In this document: positions 17,917 to 27,185 of the stretch, in pieces | How positions within the stretch are numbered: the first letter of the stretch is position 1 | Layout of the letters: each line of letters starts with the position of its first letter | DNA from: Nostoc sp. XA010 | GTDB lineage: Bacteria > Cyanobacteriota > Cyanobacteriia > Cyanobacteriales > Nostocaceae | Direction of reading: 5' to 3' | Assembly: GCF_020829625.1 (NCBI RefSeq) | Contig: NZ_JAIVFX010000008.1 | Coordinates: 124,001 to 188,000, forward strand | DNA length: 64,000 nucleotides | Made by a program: the position numbers and the translations under genes | Notes under the pieces: generated by a model | What the model saw: the letters and a program-made list of their open reading frames with translations, nothing else | Database searches by the model: none | What the model was told of the DNA's origin: nothing

Positions 17917-18177
17917 CTATGTAGGATTATAATCTGGCTGATTGGATATATCTTTTGGGGGGCGATCGCTACTCCAAGCCCACCACACAGAGGCACAGTG
18001 ACAGTAGTAAAACTCTTGCCATTTGCGACGACGGTCTTCTGTAAATACAGGCGATCGCCGATTTAGCCAAACCTTTTCAGCTTCTCGGCTACTTGAGTGG
18101 CAATTAGGACAGCAAAAGTCATTCGCATGTATTGCCTTATTTGTCCATTCAGGTGGAAGGGTAGCAAAAGCGTCCAT
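17917..18177 (-). CDS. Small Cys-rich hypothetical protein
   Basis: 86 residues, convergent with the porin gene. It has FCCPNCHSSSREAEKVWLNRRSP and YYCHCASVWWAWSSDRPP, i.e. a CPxC and a CxC pair about 35 residues apart, which looks like one zinc ribbon. No signal peptide. I recognise the composition as a conserved cyanobacterial hypothetical but cannot name a function. Two HIP1 sites lie inside the gene. Confidence 0.7.
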   Translation of the reverse strand: MDAFATLPPEWTNKAIHANDFCCPNCHSSSREAEKVWLNRRSPVFTEDRRRKWQEFYYCHCASVWWAWSSDRPPKDISNQPDYNPT

Positions 18178-18421
18178 GTTGTTACAAGTGTAGTAGCAAT
18201 GGTTATCGAACAGAATTCAGGAGTCAGGAGTCAGAATTCAGTCTGCTGAATCAATATTCTTATGGCTTCATCTGAATCTATTCACTTTCTCGCCATTTAT
18301 TGAGTTTTTTACTAATAGAACAACCATTTAGAAAGACTGCGATCGCATCTCACAAATCAAAGGTTAACACGAATGACAACTAAAATAGTTACCATGCACA
18401 TTATGGCTAATAATTAAATTT

Positions 18422-19024
18422 ATGGAGCCAAATGTTGAAATTCGCCGTTTGTTAGATGTGATGCCTGCCTCTGGTCGGATGACGACAAAAATCGTTAGTA
18501 AGCCAGAACAGGCAAAAGTCATTGACGCCTCCTTTCCCCAACCCTGGAATCAGGCGCGACCGATATATATTAATTTTGATTTGTGGCGTCGTCTGACCAA
18601 GCCGCAACGAGACTTGCTGCTGTTGCAGATAGTTAGCTGGTTGACGGGGGTGAAGTGGTTTAAACCCGACATTTATCAAGGCGTAGTACTGGCGGGGCTG
18701 TTAGGCGGATTATTAGAAGCAGCACAATCAGATGTGGTGGGTGTAGCCGTAGCCGGGGGATTAAGTGCGATCGCTGCTTTTCGGATCTGGCGCACTAATA
18801 AGTCTCAAGAATCAGAGTTAAATGCAGATGCAGCAGCAATTCGCATAGCACAACGACGTGGTTATTCAGAAGCTGAAGCAGCGCAGCACCTGTTATCTGC
18901 AATTGAAGCGGTAGCCAAAATTGAAGGGCGTTCTGGTTTAAATTTTACCGAGTTGATTCGTTGCCAAAACTTGCGAGCGATCGCGGGTTTATCACCAGTA
19001 GGTATACCAGAAAGTTATAAGTAG
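18422..19024 (+). CDS. DUF3318 membrane protein (copy 1)
   Basis: 200 residues. Starts EIRRLLDVMPASGRM, then FDLWRRLTKPQRDLLLLQIVSW, a two-helix membrane hairpin (about 85-122) and ELNADAAAIRIAQRRGYSEAEA. The layout matches the second DUF3318 protein at 48272, which has HE where this one has LQ (68-69). The order of blocks resembles HtpX-type M48 proteases, with the helix that would carry HExxH lost here, so this copy cannot be a zinc protease. Conserved in cyanobacteria; function unknown. Confidence 0.8.
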   Translation: MEPNVEIRRLLDVMPASGRMTTKIVSKPEQAKVIDASFPQPWNQARPIYINFDLWRRLTKPQRDLLLLQIVSWLTGVKWFKPDIYQGVVLAGLLGGLLEAAQSDVVGVAVAGGLSAIAAFRIWRTNKSQESELNADAAAIRIAQRRGYSEAEAAQHLLSAIEAVAKIEGRSGLNFTELIRCQNLRAIAGLSPVGIPESYK

Positions 19025-19135
19025 AAATCAGAAAAAATCCACTTGTCTAAATACTTAAAGAATCAACATAAGATTTTGATGAATCAGTTGTCTCTCAGAT
19101 TGTGATAGCATTTTTAGAAAGATTTTTACCTAACA

Positions 19136-20680
19136 ATGCTAAACAAGAAACTCATCACATATACTTCGAGATTACCTTTTCATTCTCCTTGGTTTATTAT
19201 CATTATTTTTTCTGTTCTTGGTTTAATAGGTATTCTCAACCATTCCATGTGGCGAGATGAACTAAATCCCTGGCTCATTGTCAGAGATAGTGAATCTTTA
19301 GGGGATTTGATTGCAAATATTCGTTATGAAGGTCATCCTCTTCTATGGTATTTTTCTCTGGAACTTCTGAGAAAAATAGTCGATAATCCTATTATTATGC
19401 AAATTTTTCATTTGGCAATTACTGTTGTTTCGGTTACTCTTTTTTGCCTATATAGTCCTTTTAACTATCAACAAAAATTTCTTTTTTCCTTTGGTTTCTT
19501 TCCTTTTTATGAATATCTTTTAATTTCTCGAAACTATGCCTTTAGTATGTTATTTGTTTTTGCATTCTGTACATTTTTTGCATCTAGAAAAAGAACTTAT
19601 ACTTATTTGGCAATTTTATTAGGTTTACTAGCAAATAGTAGTGCTTATGGTTTATTGGTATCATTCTCTTTATCATTGACTTTGCTAGCTGAATTTTGTT
19701 TTGATAGTGAACATCGTCGGCAGTATTTTAGTCAAAGCCAAAAATACGATTTATTTTTAAGTATTGTAATTCTCATCTTTTCTTTTCTTTTATGCATTTA
19801 TATTATTACTCCTCCAACAGATAGTTATCTTCATGGTGGGTTGAATAATGGTTGGTTAACAAAATTAGACCTCCGTCATTTATTGAGAAGTATAAGTAGA
19901 ATATTTGGTGCTTATTTATTAATTATTCCTCAACATAAAAAATGGCTGGATTTAATTATATGTGCAACAATTGCTCTATTAATTGTAATTTTAACCTTAA
20001 TTAAATTATCTAAAAAACCAGTACCATTGCTTTTCTACATTATAGGTAATTCTGTAATATTTGCCTTTACATACTTCAGATTTATAGGTATGCCTCGGCA
20101 TTTTGGACATTTATATTTAGTTCTAATAGCGGCTTTATGGCTGGGAAGTTATTATCAAGAGTCTCTAGTTCTACTCAATAAATTTTCTGTTCGTCCAAAT
20201 TCAATTATATTTATTCATAAATGGCATAATATCGTTTTAATGCTAATTCTTTATGTCCAGTTTTTGGGAGGTATTTATAGTTTTTCAAGAGATTTAGTTG
20301 TACCATTTTCTGCCAGTCTGGAAACAGTTCAATATATTCAAAAAGCTGGGTTAGCTAATGAGTTTATTGTTGCCAGTCGAGATGCAAATATGGCTCCGTT
20401 ATCGGGTTATCTCAATCGAAAGCTTTACTATCCTGAGATTCAAAAAATGGGAAGCTTTACCTTATTTAAAACTGGCCGTAAAGATGTCGAACAAACTGAG
20501 ATATTAAGCCAAATTAATTCTCTACTCAAAAATCAAGATGAGCAAAAGAAAATTTTGCTCATTTTAAATCGTAAACTGAATGTCAACCGAAATGATTTGA
20601 AAATTGTTCCAATCAAAGATTTTCAGAAAGCCTGGGTGGATACTGAACGATATTATCTTTATTGGGTAGATGAGGCATAA
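19136..20680 (+). CDS. GT-C fold membrane glycosyltransferase-like protein
   Basis: 514 residues with about ten hydrophobic helices and a short soluble C-terminal domain. Right after the first helix comes MWRDELNPWLI, the luminal Asp-Glu loop found in GT39/GT83-type enzymes (ArnT, PMT), and then YEGHPLLWYFSLELLRK, the usual GHPPL-like block. These are the catalytic landmarks of lipid-linked sugar transferases. Codon usage is clearly more AT-rich than neighbours (few HIP1 sites across 1.5 kb), hinting at acquisition. It stands alone, so substrate and pathway cannot be inferred. Confidence 0.7.
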   Translation: MLNKKLITYTSRLPFHSPWFIIIIFSVLGLIGILNHSMWRDELNPWLIVRDSESLGDLIANIRYEGHPLLWYFSLELLRKIVDNPIIMQIFHLAITVVSVTLFCLYSPFNYQQKFLFSFGFFPFYEYLLISRNYAFSMLFVFAFCTFFASRKRTYTYLAILLGLLANSSAYGLLVSFSLSLTLLAEFCFDSEHRRQYFSQSQKYDLFLSIVILIFSFLLCIYIITPPTDSYLHGGLNNGWLTKLDLRHLLRSISRIFGAYLLIIPQHKKWLDLIICATIALLIVILTLIKLSKKPVPLLFYIIGNSVIFAFTYFRFIGMPRHFGHLYLVLIAALWLGSYYQESLVLLNKFSVRPNSIIFIHKWHNIVLMLILYVQFLGGIYSFSRDLVVPFSASLETVQYIQKAGLANEFIVASRDANMAPLSGYLNRKLYYPEIQKMGSFTLFKTGRKDVEQTEILSQINSLLKNQDEQKKILLILNRKLNVNRNDLKIVPIKDFQKAWVDTERYYLYWVDEA

Positions 20681-21201
20681 GGATAATCCGCCGAATTTTG
20701 CTAGGCAGATTTGAGTCAATTCTTGAGGTAAAGAGAACTACAAAATTTCATTCAGAAATATGGGATAGACTTTTTTGTACTGAAGCAATCAGCATTGACA
20801 CCGGAACATATTGCTATGAATCTTTGGTTTATCCCGTCGCAATCGATAGCAAAAAAATTTCATTAAAGCTACAGTAAGAAACTAATCCTAATCTCTTAGG
20901 CGTTTTAAAATGCTGTTCTGTCTTAGAAACTAAAGCCTTAACTGTTATACAAGGAACATCTATTGCCCAAACACCCTATAAATAACGCTTTTACGTCCTT
21001 TGAGTTAGGTGGCCACCAGTCATAACTAGCTGCGATGCGTGAGGCTAATCTACACTGGAATAAGAGAATGTGTGTTTAACTAACTTAGATGTTCCACGCT
21101 AAGGAGTTTAGTCATACCTTCTCGGTATTGCTGATGTAGTGCTTACCTCGTGTGGTAAAACTTAACTTAAATTCTGTCAGTTACTAACGGAGTTGATAGG
21201 A
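20681..21201. other. 520-bp gap
   Basis: No gene, tRNA or clear repeat seen. All frames carry frequent stops. The end contains the promoter region and ribosome binding site for the small gene at 21202. Confidence 0.5.
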
Positions 21202-21393
21202 ATGGGTAACTTTATTATTTTTGCCTTGATAGTAGTTTACGGAGGCGGCGTTTGGAAGTTTTGGAATGGGTTTGGACGGACTAATTTTAATCCAAGTTTG
21301 ACCAATCGCATTGGTTTGTCTTTGCTATGGCCAGCTTTGTTTATTACAAATCAATCCTATCGTCGAAACTTTAGAAAGGCGTTGAAGGGCTAG
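21202..21393 (+). CDS. Small membrane protein, cyanobacterial
   Basis: 63 residues from the ATG at 21202. CGGAG at 21188-21192 lies nine bases before this ATG; a TTG at 21193 directly abuts it and is therefore not a good start. One N-terminal hydrophobic helix (NFIIFALIVVYGGGVWKF), then FGRTNFNPSLTNRIGLSLLWPALFITN and a basic C-terminus (RRNFRKALKG). Looks like a conserved cyanobacterial single-pass protein; function unknown. A perfect 16-bp hairpin follows at 21462. Confidence 0.75.
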   Translation: MGNFIIFALIVVYGGGVWKFWNGFGRTNFNPSLTNRIGLSLLWPALFITNQSYRRNFRKALKG

Positions 21394-21461
21394 ATTTTAC
21401 TATTAAGTTTAAAGTCATCTCAACCTAATGGTGGCATATATCCCAATATAAATCTAACCCA

Positions 21462-21496
21462 ACAGCCCCCTTTCCCTACTAGGGAAAGGGGGCTGT
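21462..21496. terminator. 16-bp perfect hairpin after the small membrane protein gene
   Basis: ACAGCCCCCTTTCCCT (21462-21477) and AGGGAAAGGGGGCTGT (21481-21496) pair perfectly around ACT; GTTTA follows. Nostoc genomes carry many CCCCCTTTCCC hairpins between genes, so it is both a repeat and a probable transcript end. Confidence 0.65.
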
Positions 21497-21606
21497 GTTT
21501 ACTCATCGTAGAAGGAGAGGAATTAGGGGAGGGATAAGTTCGTAGTATTTACAAAGCAACCCGTTAGCAATTGGGAAGTATTTTAGCTGATGAATTTACG
21601 AATTAT

Positions 21607-21999
21607 TTATTTGGTTAGCAGATGGATTGCTGCACCTACAGCTGCACCATCAACAGCATTCCCAAGGGTATCTTTCTTATTGCCAGTAATTACGCCAGTT
21701 ACTGCGCTAGCGCCTGCACCGACTCCGACATCTTGAACAACGCTCCGATTACGGCGATTGTTTCTCAGACCATTTGCACCATTAACAGCTGCACCAGTGA
21801 TACCACCTCTTACAGCATTGTTTAATACATTACGCTTTCCTCTAACTGCTCCGGTGACTACATTGGTAACAGCCCCAATACCTGCATCTCTTAATACTTG
21901 GTCATCAGCAGCAGCCGGTTTAGCGGGAACTAATGTCACACCAGCTAAACTTGCAGCCATGAGGCTGGGTAGAAGTGTGCGCTTTAGGATATTATTCAT
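21607..21999 (-). CDS. Secreted glycine-rich protein
   Basis: 130 residues with a good signal peptide (MNNILKRTLLPSLMAASLAG, cleavage near KPAAAD). The mature part repeats Gly/Ala/Val segments (GIGAVTNVVTGAV, GGITGAAVNGANG, GVGAGASAVTGVI, GNAVDGAAVGAAIHLL), a glycine-zipper-like pattern seen in small envelope proteins. The ribosome binding site GAGAAGG precedes the ATG. Function unknown; periplasm or outer membrane is the likely place. Confidence 0.75.
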   Translation of the reverse strand: MNNILKRTLLPSLMAASLAGVTLVPAKPAAADDQVLRDAGIGAVTNVVTGAVRGKRNVLNNAVRGGITGAAVNGANGLRNNRRNRSVVQDVGVGAGASAVTGVITGNKKDTLGNAVDGAAVGAAIHLLTK

Positions 22000-22359
22000 T
22001 GTGTTACCTTCTCAAAACATCAAACAATTAGATAAATCTAAAGTTACTGGAGTCAGAGAAAACCATATTTTTTCAATTGGACAACAGCAACTATCTATTG
22101 TTTGAGGACATATACATAATCGCATTTATAAAGTCATAACTGCATCACCTGAAAGCATGAATATAAATTAAGTCTTCAGAGGGCCTTGCTGATTCATTAG
22201 GCGATACTAAAGATTACACATTGACAGAATGGACTAAAAATGCAATGTAAATTTTTAGGTATGAAAGTTTAATTTTTTTAGTACTAGCAAGCGATTTCTG
22301 ATGATCAATTGTGTACTGTTTACTCTATCTATCTAAAGATAGTTGACAAAATAATTAAA
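22000..22359. other. 360-bp gap
   Basis: AT-rich; holds the promoter of the minus-strand secreted-protein gene. Nothing else recognised. Confidence 0.5.
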
Positions 22360-22556
22360 CTAACTAGCGGGGTTAATATTCAATTCTCTTAGTTTAGCGG
22401 CCAGGCGTTGCGATCGCGCTTCTGTTTGCTGCGATCGCTCCCCTCCCATCTGTTTTTAGAAAATCACCTTGATTATTCCACCAGCGCAACCAAGGTAATT
22501 CTATATTCTGATAGCGGACTTGCCAAATTCCTAATTCCACACCCATCGCTTCAGCT
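22360..22556 (-). pseudogene. C-terminal relic of a Uma2 family (DUF820) gene
   Basis: Reading leftward, the frame gives AMGVELGIWQVRYQNIELPW and LRWWNNQGDFLKTDGR, the conserved end of the Uma2 catalytic domain, then after a frame change ERSQQTEARSQRLAAKLREL followed by NINP, the usual coiled tail (the intact family has RLAAKLRELGIDP). The stop is at 22360-22362. The first two thirds of the gene are missing; the unrelated gene at 22562 begins where the homology ends. Confidence 0.8.
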
Positions 22557-22561
22557 TATTT

Positions 22562-23926
22562 TTAAACCCAAGGAACAGCTTCGATATTTTCCTGATAAAA
22601 ATCTTTATTTGCTATACGGTTGAAGTACTCACCTTTGTACTCAAAAAGATTTAACAGAATCAGTTCTAAATACCATAAGCCAAGTTTATAAGCATCTATT
22701 TGTTCTGGAAAGGGTCGGTTAAGATATTTTTGACGCTTTTTTGGATTAGGATGAACGATTGCATTGCGTATCTCTGTTAAAGCCTGTGCCCCATCAACCC
22801 AATTTAATTCTTTTTCTTTTGAGGCTTTAACCAATTCAGTTAAGCTGTCAGGTATTTTTAGCGGGACACCACACTGTGAAAGGAGGAGTCTTAGTTGATC
22901 AGCTGCTGCAAGTTTTTCAAATCCTTGTTGACTGATGATAGCTTTTTCTTCCACTAGAAGAGTCCAAGCAAGGATTTCAAAAGCAGCTTGCATCAAAACA
23001 ATGGAACCTTGTACATCTCCTGCTTGAGCAATACTTGCCAAATACCAATGGATTGCAAACCTTATCGGCTGATTCCAAGTAGTACTTCGCCAGCGATTAA
23101 GGAAACCTGGAAAAAGTTTACTGAGACTGCAAGAATCTTGTGAATCTGCAAACCACGAATGCACACTTTGCCAGGGTGATGTTGTATAAGCCGAAGTACA
23201 GTTTTCCCAAACCTTTTCCCCTCTGTTGTCATAACCGACTAATAGGATGGGAGAAGTCCTAAAGCCTCTAGAAAAAGAGAGAAACCAATGCAAAGCTTCC
23301 AATACATCATCAGCTTCCTCTGTGGCAAAAGGCTTTTTATCGGAACGTTCGAGCGTCCCCACATGAGTTATAGCGTAGCCTCCTTTTGATTTAAGAGACT
23401 TTATAATATCTCCGAGGTTTTGCAGGCTGTCAATGGAAACACTCCAACTCTCAGCTTTTAATATAAGCCTACCCCGCCAAATTTGCCTTGGTGTTGATAT
23501 AGCCATCCCGTTAAATTTATGAAAGTTGGTTAGGTGAAAGAGTATATGTGATAAATTATTTTCCGAACTTAATATTGCTGGCTTATTTAGAGTACCTGAA
23601 ATATCTCCACTTTGATGATCAAAGTCGATAGGAATACTAGAAATCCAAACTTCAGCAGAACTTTGGATTTCTGAAAGGTTTAGATTACCTTTACCAAGTT
23701 CAAGTTTAAGAAGAGACTCATCATTTGATTTTAAAAATAGGAACTTAACATCGGGAGACGGCAGCCATTCAAAGAAAACAGTACCACTTCCTTCATATAC
23801 AGTTCCTTCTTGACTAATTTTTAAGGAACCTTGATAAAGTTGGATAGGTTGATTAGGTTCTCCAGTAAAGTAAATTGGTGTAAGTGCAGGAGGATGTTGT
23901 TTAAAAAGCGATTCCAAAGATTCCAT
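22562..23926 (-). CDS. HEPN-domain protein, ApeA-like architecture
   Basis: 454 residues. The first half looks beta-rich (SLKISQEGTVYEGSGTVFFE, SSAEVWISSIPIDF), the second half helical. Near the C-terminus is LTEIRNAIVHPNPKK with RNAIVH at 387-392, the R-x4-H signature of HEPN nucleases, here in the RNxxxH form, preceded by helices with EILAWTLLVEEK and AADQLRLLLSQC. N-terminal beta domain plus C-terminal HEPN is how ApeA-type abortive-infection proteins are built; I did not find enough to assign that name. It lies between a Uma2 relic and a VapBC pair, an accessory-gene setting. No signal peptide. Confidence 0.6.
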   Translation of the reverse strand: MESLESLFKQHPPALTPIYFTGEPNQPIQLYQGSLKISQEGTVYEGSGTVFFEWLPSPDVKFLFLKSNDESLLKLELGKGNLNLSEIQSSAEVWISSIPIDFDHQSGDISGTLNKPAILSSENNLSHILFHLTNFHKFNGMAISTPRQIWRGRLILKAESWSVSIDSLQNLGDIIKSLKSKGGYAITHVGTLERSDKKPFATEEADDVLEALHWFLSFSRGFRTSPILLVGYDNRGEKVWENCTSAYTTSPWQSVHSWFADSQDSCSLSKLFPGFLNRWRSTTWNQPIRFAIHWYLASIAQAGDVQGSIVLMQAAFEILAWTLLVEEKAIISQQGFEKLAAADQLRLLLSQCGVPLKIPDSLTELVKASKEKELNWVDGAQALTEIRNAIVHPNPKKRQKYLNRPFPEQIDAYKLGLWYLELILLNLFEYKGEYFNRIANKDFYQENIEAVPWV

Positions 23927-24017
23927 TGAGAGTCCGGTTAGTATATTTAATAAATTTTTAGTGTTGCATCCTTAAATATACTAAGTCAGTTCTTGCCAGA
24001 GTGATATTCTCTCAAAC

Positions 24018-24428
24018 TCAAGGTTCTGTTCTTGCCCAATGCTCTAAATTAATTCCCTGCACTCTCAGCAAATCAAAATCGTTAGAAACTAGAATTAATC
24101 CGCGTGTAATTGCCGTAGCCGCTATCAATATATCTTGTTCTTGTATCTTCAAACCCCTACGTTGTAAATCCACATGAATTTCACATGCTCTCTCAATAAT
24201 TTCTATATCATCCAAGAATAAAACTTCATATTTTCTATAAAACTGATTAAATTCTGCTATTTGCCTCGTAGCATTTACATACAAAAGCCCTCTTTTAACT
24301 TCATAATAAGTTATACAACTGATAAAAACTTCTTGTCCTGAACGATTAGCATCCCGTAGTTTCCTACTAACAGTTGCATTTCTCCTCAAAATGTAACTAA
24401 CAATATTTGTATCTAATAAATAAGCCAC
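24018..24428 (-). CDS. vapC: VapC-type PIN-domain toxin
   Basis: 136-residue PIN-domain ribonuclease. The four acidic site residues are in place: Asp6 (YLLDTNI), Glu43 (YYEVKRG), Asp99 (IQEQDILIAATA) and Asp117 (LVSNDFDLL). It should cleave RNA (often tRNA-fMet or rRNA in this family) when freed from its antitoxin. Its start lies 5 bp after the stop of the upstream antitoxin gene, so the two are co-transcribed. Confidence 0.92.
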   Translation of the reverse strand: MAYLLDTNIVSYILRRNATVSRKLRDANRSGQEVFISCITYYEVKRGLLYVNATRQIAEFNQFYRKYEVLFLDDIEIIERACEIHVDLQRRGLKIQEQDILIAATAITRGLILVSNDFDLLRVQGINLEHWARTEP

Positions 24429-24433
24429 TTTGT

Positions 24434-24727
24434 CTATTTTCGCTTTACTGCATCATCGTACATTTTGATTTGCTCTGGGGTCAAATCATTTAACGTACCA
24501 GAAACCGCTTCTAAGACAAGAATCTTATCAATTCTGCGTGTCAGTTCATGCTCGGTTATAGGCCTCATTTCCTCTAGTGATAACTGTCCAAAGAGTTCTA
24601 CTAACATTTCTATCATTTCCTGTTGGTTTAACTTAGCTTGATATAAGCTATTACCTTTAATTAGCTTTTCAACGATTGGTGATATGCGATTACTCACTTC
24701 TTGATGATAATTAGCAACTTCTGGCAT
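24434..24727 (-). CDS. Antitoxin partner of VapC
   Basis: 97 residues from the ATG at 24727, which has GGAGG seven bases upstream; an ATG at 24739 overlaps that site. Helical and acidic (QQEMIEMLVELFGQLSLEEM, LTPEQIKMYDDAVKRK). No recognisable AbrB or RHH domain at the N-terminus, so the DNA-binding class is not clear. Position directly before vapC with 5 bp spacing marks it as the antitoxin. Confidence 0.8.
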   Translation of the reverse strand: MPEVANYHQEVSNRISPIVEKLIKGNSLYQAKLNQQEMIEMLVELFGQLSLEEMRPITEHELTRRIDKILVLEAVSGTLNDLTPEQIKMYDDAVKRK

Positions 24728-24777
24728 AATTTCCTCCATTTATCAAATAATTATCTTAATTATAAACAATCTTACTC

Positions 24778-24842
24778 AGCGAACCTCTGCGTTCCTACCC
24801 TGCGGGAAGGCGTTCGCGTAGCGTCTCGTAGAGAAGCGCCTA
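24778..24842. repeat. Dispersed repeat upstream of the toxin-antitoxin pair
   Basis: Contains CTGCGGGAAGGCGTTCGCG and TAGCGTCTCGTAGAGAAGCGC, short GC-rich modules scattered in Nostoc genomes. It separates the antitoxin gene from the tkt terminator. Confidence 0.6.
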
Positions 24843-24847
24843 TGCGT

Positions 24848-24875
24848 TAAAAAAAGGCGGGCCTTTCAGCCCACC
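24848..24875 (-). terminator. Terminator of tkt
   Basis: On the minus strand GGTGGGC pairs with GCCCGCC (24869-24875 with 24856-24862, one G-T pair) and is followed by a run of seven T. It lies 30 bp after the tkt stop. Confidence 0.8.
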
Positions 24876-24905
24876 CCACAAAATTTTGAGAATATTCTGT
24901 TGCTA

Positions 24906-26933
24906 TTAACCCAACAATTGTTTAGCCTTAGCTAATACATTATCAACGCTAAAACCAAACTTCTCTAAACAAACACCACCTGGAGCCGAAGCACCAAAGC
25001 GATCAATACTAACAGTATCGCCTTCAGTACCCACATACTTGTGCCAACCGAAACTAGCACCAGCTTCTACAGATAAACGCTTGGTGACAGCTTTCGGCAA
25101 AATGGACTCTTTATAAGCCGCATCCTGTGCTTCAAACAGTTCCCATGAAGGTAGTGAGACGACACGAACTTTCTTACCTTCAGCCTTGAGTTTTTCGGCT
25201 GCGCTGACGGCGAGGCTCAATTCTGAACCAGTACCAATCAGGATGATATCAGGTGTACCTTCGCTATCAACAACGGTGTATCCACCCTTCGCCACGCCCT
25301 CAATCGATGTACCTGCCAAGTTGGGGACGTTTTGACGGGTGAACGCCAACAGAGATGGAGCGTTTTGCTTCGCTTTCTCGATCGCTACTTTATAAGCGCC
25401 AGAGGTTTCGTTACCGTCTGCGGGACGAAACACTAATAAATTAGGAATGGCTCTCAAGGAAGCTAGAGTTTCAATGGGTTGGTGTGTCGGCCCATCTTCA
25501 CCTTGTCCAATGGAATCGTGAGTCATCACCCAAATCGAGCCAGCTTGAGAAAGGGCGGATAAGCGGATAGCAGCACGCATATAATCTGTGAAGATCAAGA
25601 AGGTAGCACCGTAGGGGATTAATCCTGAAGTGTGCAGCGCTATACCATTACAGATTGCGCCCATAGCATGTTCCCGCACACCAAAGTGGATGTTGGGGTT
25701 TTCGTAGTTCCCTTTTTGGAAGTCGCCCTTACCCTTGATTTCGGTCAAGTTGGAGTGGGTTAAGTCAGCCGAACCACCAATCAATTCAGGTAAAACTGTC
25801 GCTAGTTTGTTGAGGCAGTTTTCTGAATGTTTGCGGGTGGGCAGTCCTTTATCTTCGGGGGTGTAAGTGGGTAATACCTTATCCCAACCGTCGGGTAGTT
25901 TGCCGCTTATGTAGCGTTCAAATTCAGCCGCTTCTTGGCCATACTTAGCTTTGTAGTCAGCAAAAGTCTTGTTCCATTCGGCTTCGTAGCTTGCGCCGCG
26001 CTCAACTGCTTTGCGTGTGTGGTTGAGGGCTTCTTGTGGAACATCAAAAGGCTCGTATTCCCAACCCAAATTTTTCCGAGTCAATGCTATTTCGTCTCCA
26101 CCCAAAGCAGCGCCGTGAATACCAGCAGTGTTTTGTTTGTTGGGAGAACCATAACCGATGGTGGTTGTCACCTTAATCATTGATGGTTTATCGGTGACAG
26201 ATTTAGCTTCTTCAATTGCTTTGGCGATCGCTTCTAAATCGGTATTCCCGTTCTCAACGTGCAAAACGTGCCAACCGTAAGCTTCAAATCGCTTGGAAAC
26301 ATCTTCGGTGAATGCCACATCTGTGGAACCGTCGATGGAAATGTGGTTGTCGTCATACAGAGCGATGAGTTTGCCTAATCCCAAGTGTCCTGCAAAAGAA
26401 CAAGCTTCACCGGAAATTCCTTCCATGTTGCAACCATCACCTAAAATTACGTAGGTGTAATGGTCAACAATCTTGGTATCGGGTTTGTTAAATTTAGCGG
26501 CAAGGTGCGCTTCGGCGATCGCTAAACCAACTCCATTGGCAATTCCTTGACCCAAGGGGCCAGTTGTGACTTCCACGCCTGGGGTCATGAAGTTTTCGGG
26601 GTGTCCAGGGGTTTTGGATTCCCATTGCCGGAATTGTTTGATATCTTCAATGGTGACGCTATCGTAGCCTGCCAGATACAGTAGGGCGTACAGCAACATT
26701 GAGCCATGACCAGCTGACAAGACAAAGCGATCGCGGTTAAACCATTTGGGATTTTTGGGATTAAACTTCATAAAGCGATCCCAGAGGACAAAAGCCATCG
26801 GAGCCGCACCCATTGGTAGTCCTGGGTGTCCCGATTTTGCCTTTTCTACGGCATCAATAGCCAAGAAGCGGATCGAGTTAATAGCCAGTTCTTCGACGGA
26901 CAATTCTTTGGCGGATTGGGTTGCAACAGTCAT
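24906..26933 (-). CDS. tkt: Transketolase
   Basis: Thiamine-diphosphate enzyme of the Calvin cycle and pentose phosphate pathway, moving two-carbon ketol units. 675 residues, normal length. Seen: [29 protein letters not shown], the ThDP/metal motif [18 protein letters not shown] with [14 protein letters not shown], and in the central domain [13 protein letters not shown] with the catalytic Glu and [14 protein letters not shown]. Same strand as fabF and acpP upstream, an arrangement I recall from other cyanobacteria, with 252 bp in between. Confidence 0.97.
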   Translation of the reverse strand: MTVATQSAKELSVEELAINSIRFLAIDAVEKAKSGHPGLPMGAAPMAFVLWDRFMKFNPKNPKWFNRDRFVLSAGHGSMLLYALLYLAGYDSVTIEDIKQFRQWESKTPGHPENFMTPGVEVTTGPLGQGIANGVGLAIAEAHLAAKFNKPDTKIVDHYTYVILGDGCNMEGISGEACSFAGHLGLGKLIALYDDNHISIDGSTDVAFTEDVSKRFEAYGWHVLHVENGNTDLEAIAKAIEEAKSVTDKPSMIKVTTTIGYGSPNKQNTAGIHGAALGGDEIALTRKNLGWEYEPFDVPQEALNHTRKAVERGASYEAEWNKTFADYKAKYGQEAAEFERYISGKLPDGWDKVLPTYTPEDKGLPTRKHSENCLNKLATVLPELIGGSADLTHSNLTEIKGKGDFQKGNYENPNIHFGVREHAMGAICNGIALHTSGLIPYGATFLIFTDYMRAAIRLSALSQAGSIWVMTHDSIGQGEDGPTHQPIETLASLRAIPNLLVFRPADGNETSGAYKVAIEKAKQNAPSLLAFTRQNVPNLAGTSIEGVAKGGYTVVDSEGTPDIILIGTGSELSLAVSAAEKLKAEGKKVRVVSLPSWELFEAQDAAYKESILPKAVTKRLSVEAGASFGWHKYVGTEGDTVSIDRFGASAPGGVCLEKFGFSVDNVLAKAKQLLG

Positions 26934-27025
26934 AATCTCTTGTTTTTAACGACGGGTTAGCACTCTTCGTAGCTTCTCTTACTGGGGTTATTTTAGATTC
27001 CCCACAGTATCCTCATCATCCCACT

Positions 27026-27049
27026 CCCGCTTGTCGATGGACAAGCGGG
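27026..27049. promoter_or_regulatory. 10-bp perfect hairpin between fabF and tkt
   Basis: CCCGCTTGTC (27026-27035), loop GATG, GACAAGCGGG (27040-27049). No T-run on either side. It could be the fabF transcript end, an mRNA stabiliser, or part of the tkt leader. Confidence 0.45.
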
Positions 27050-27185
27050 ATCTCCTGAGTTTTTGGTGATAAATCAAGCTGATAATTGGGTCATGCTGAA
27101 CGCTTAAGTTATATCGGAATGATATTTCTGATACTTTTAGCACAGTCATCTCAGGAGAGTAGACCAGCAATAAAATGGCAAATTT

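Noticed and set aside
22408..22623. Plus-strand 71-codon frame
   Set aside because: It is the antisense of a Uma2 relic and of the 3' end of the HEPN gene.
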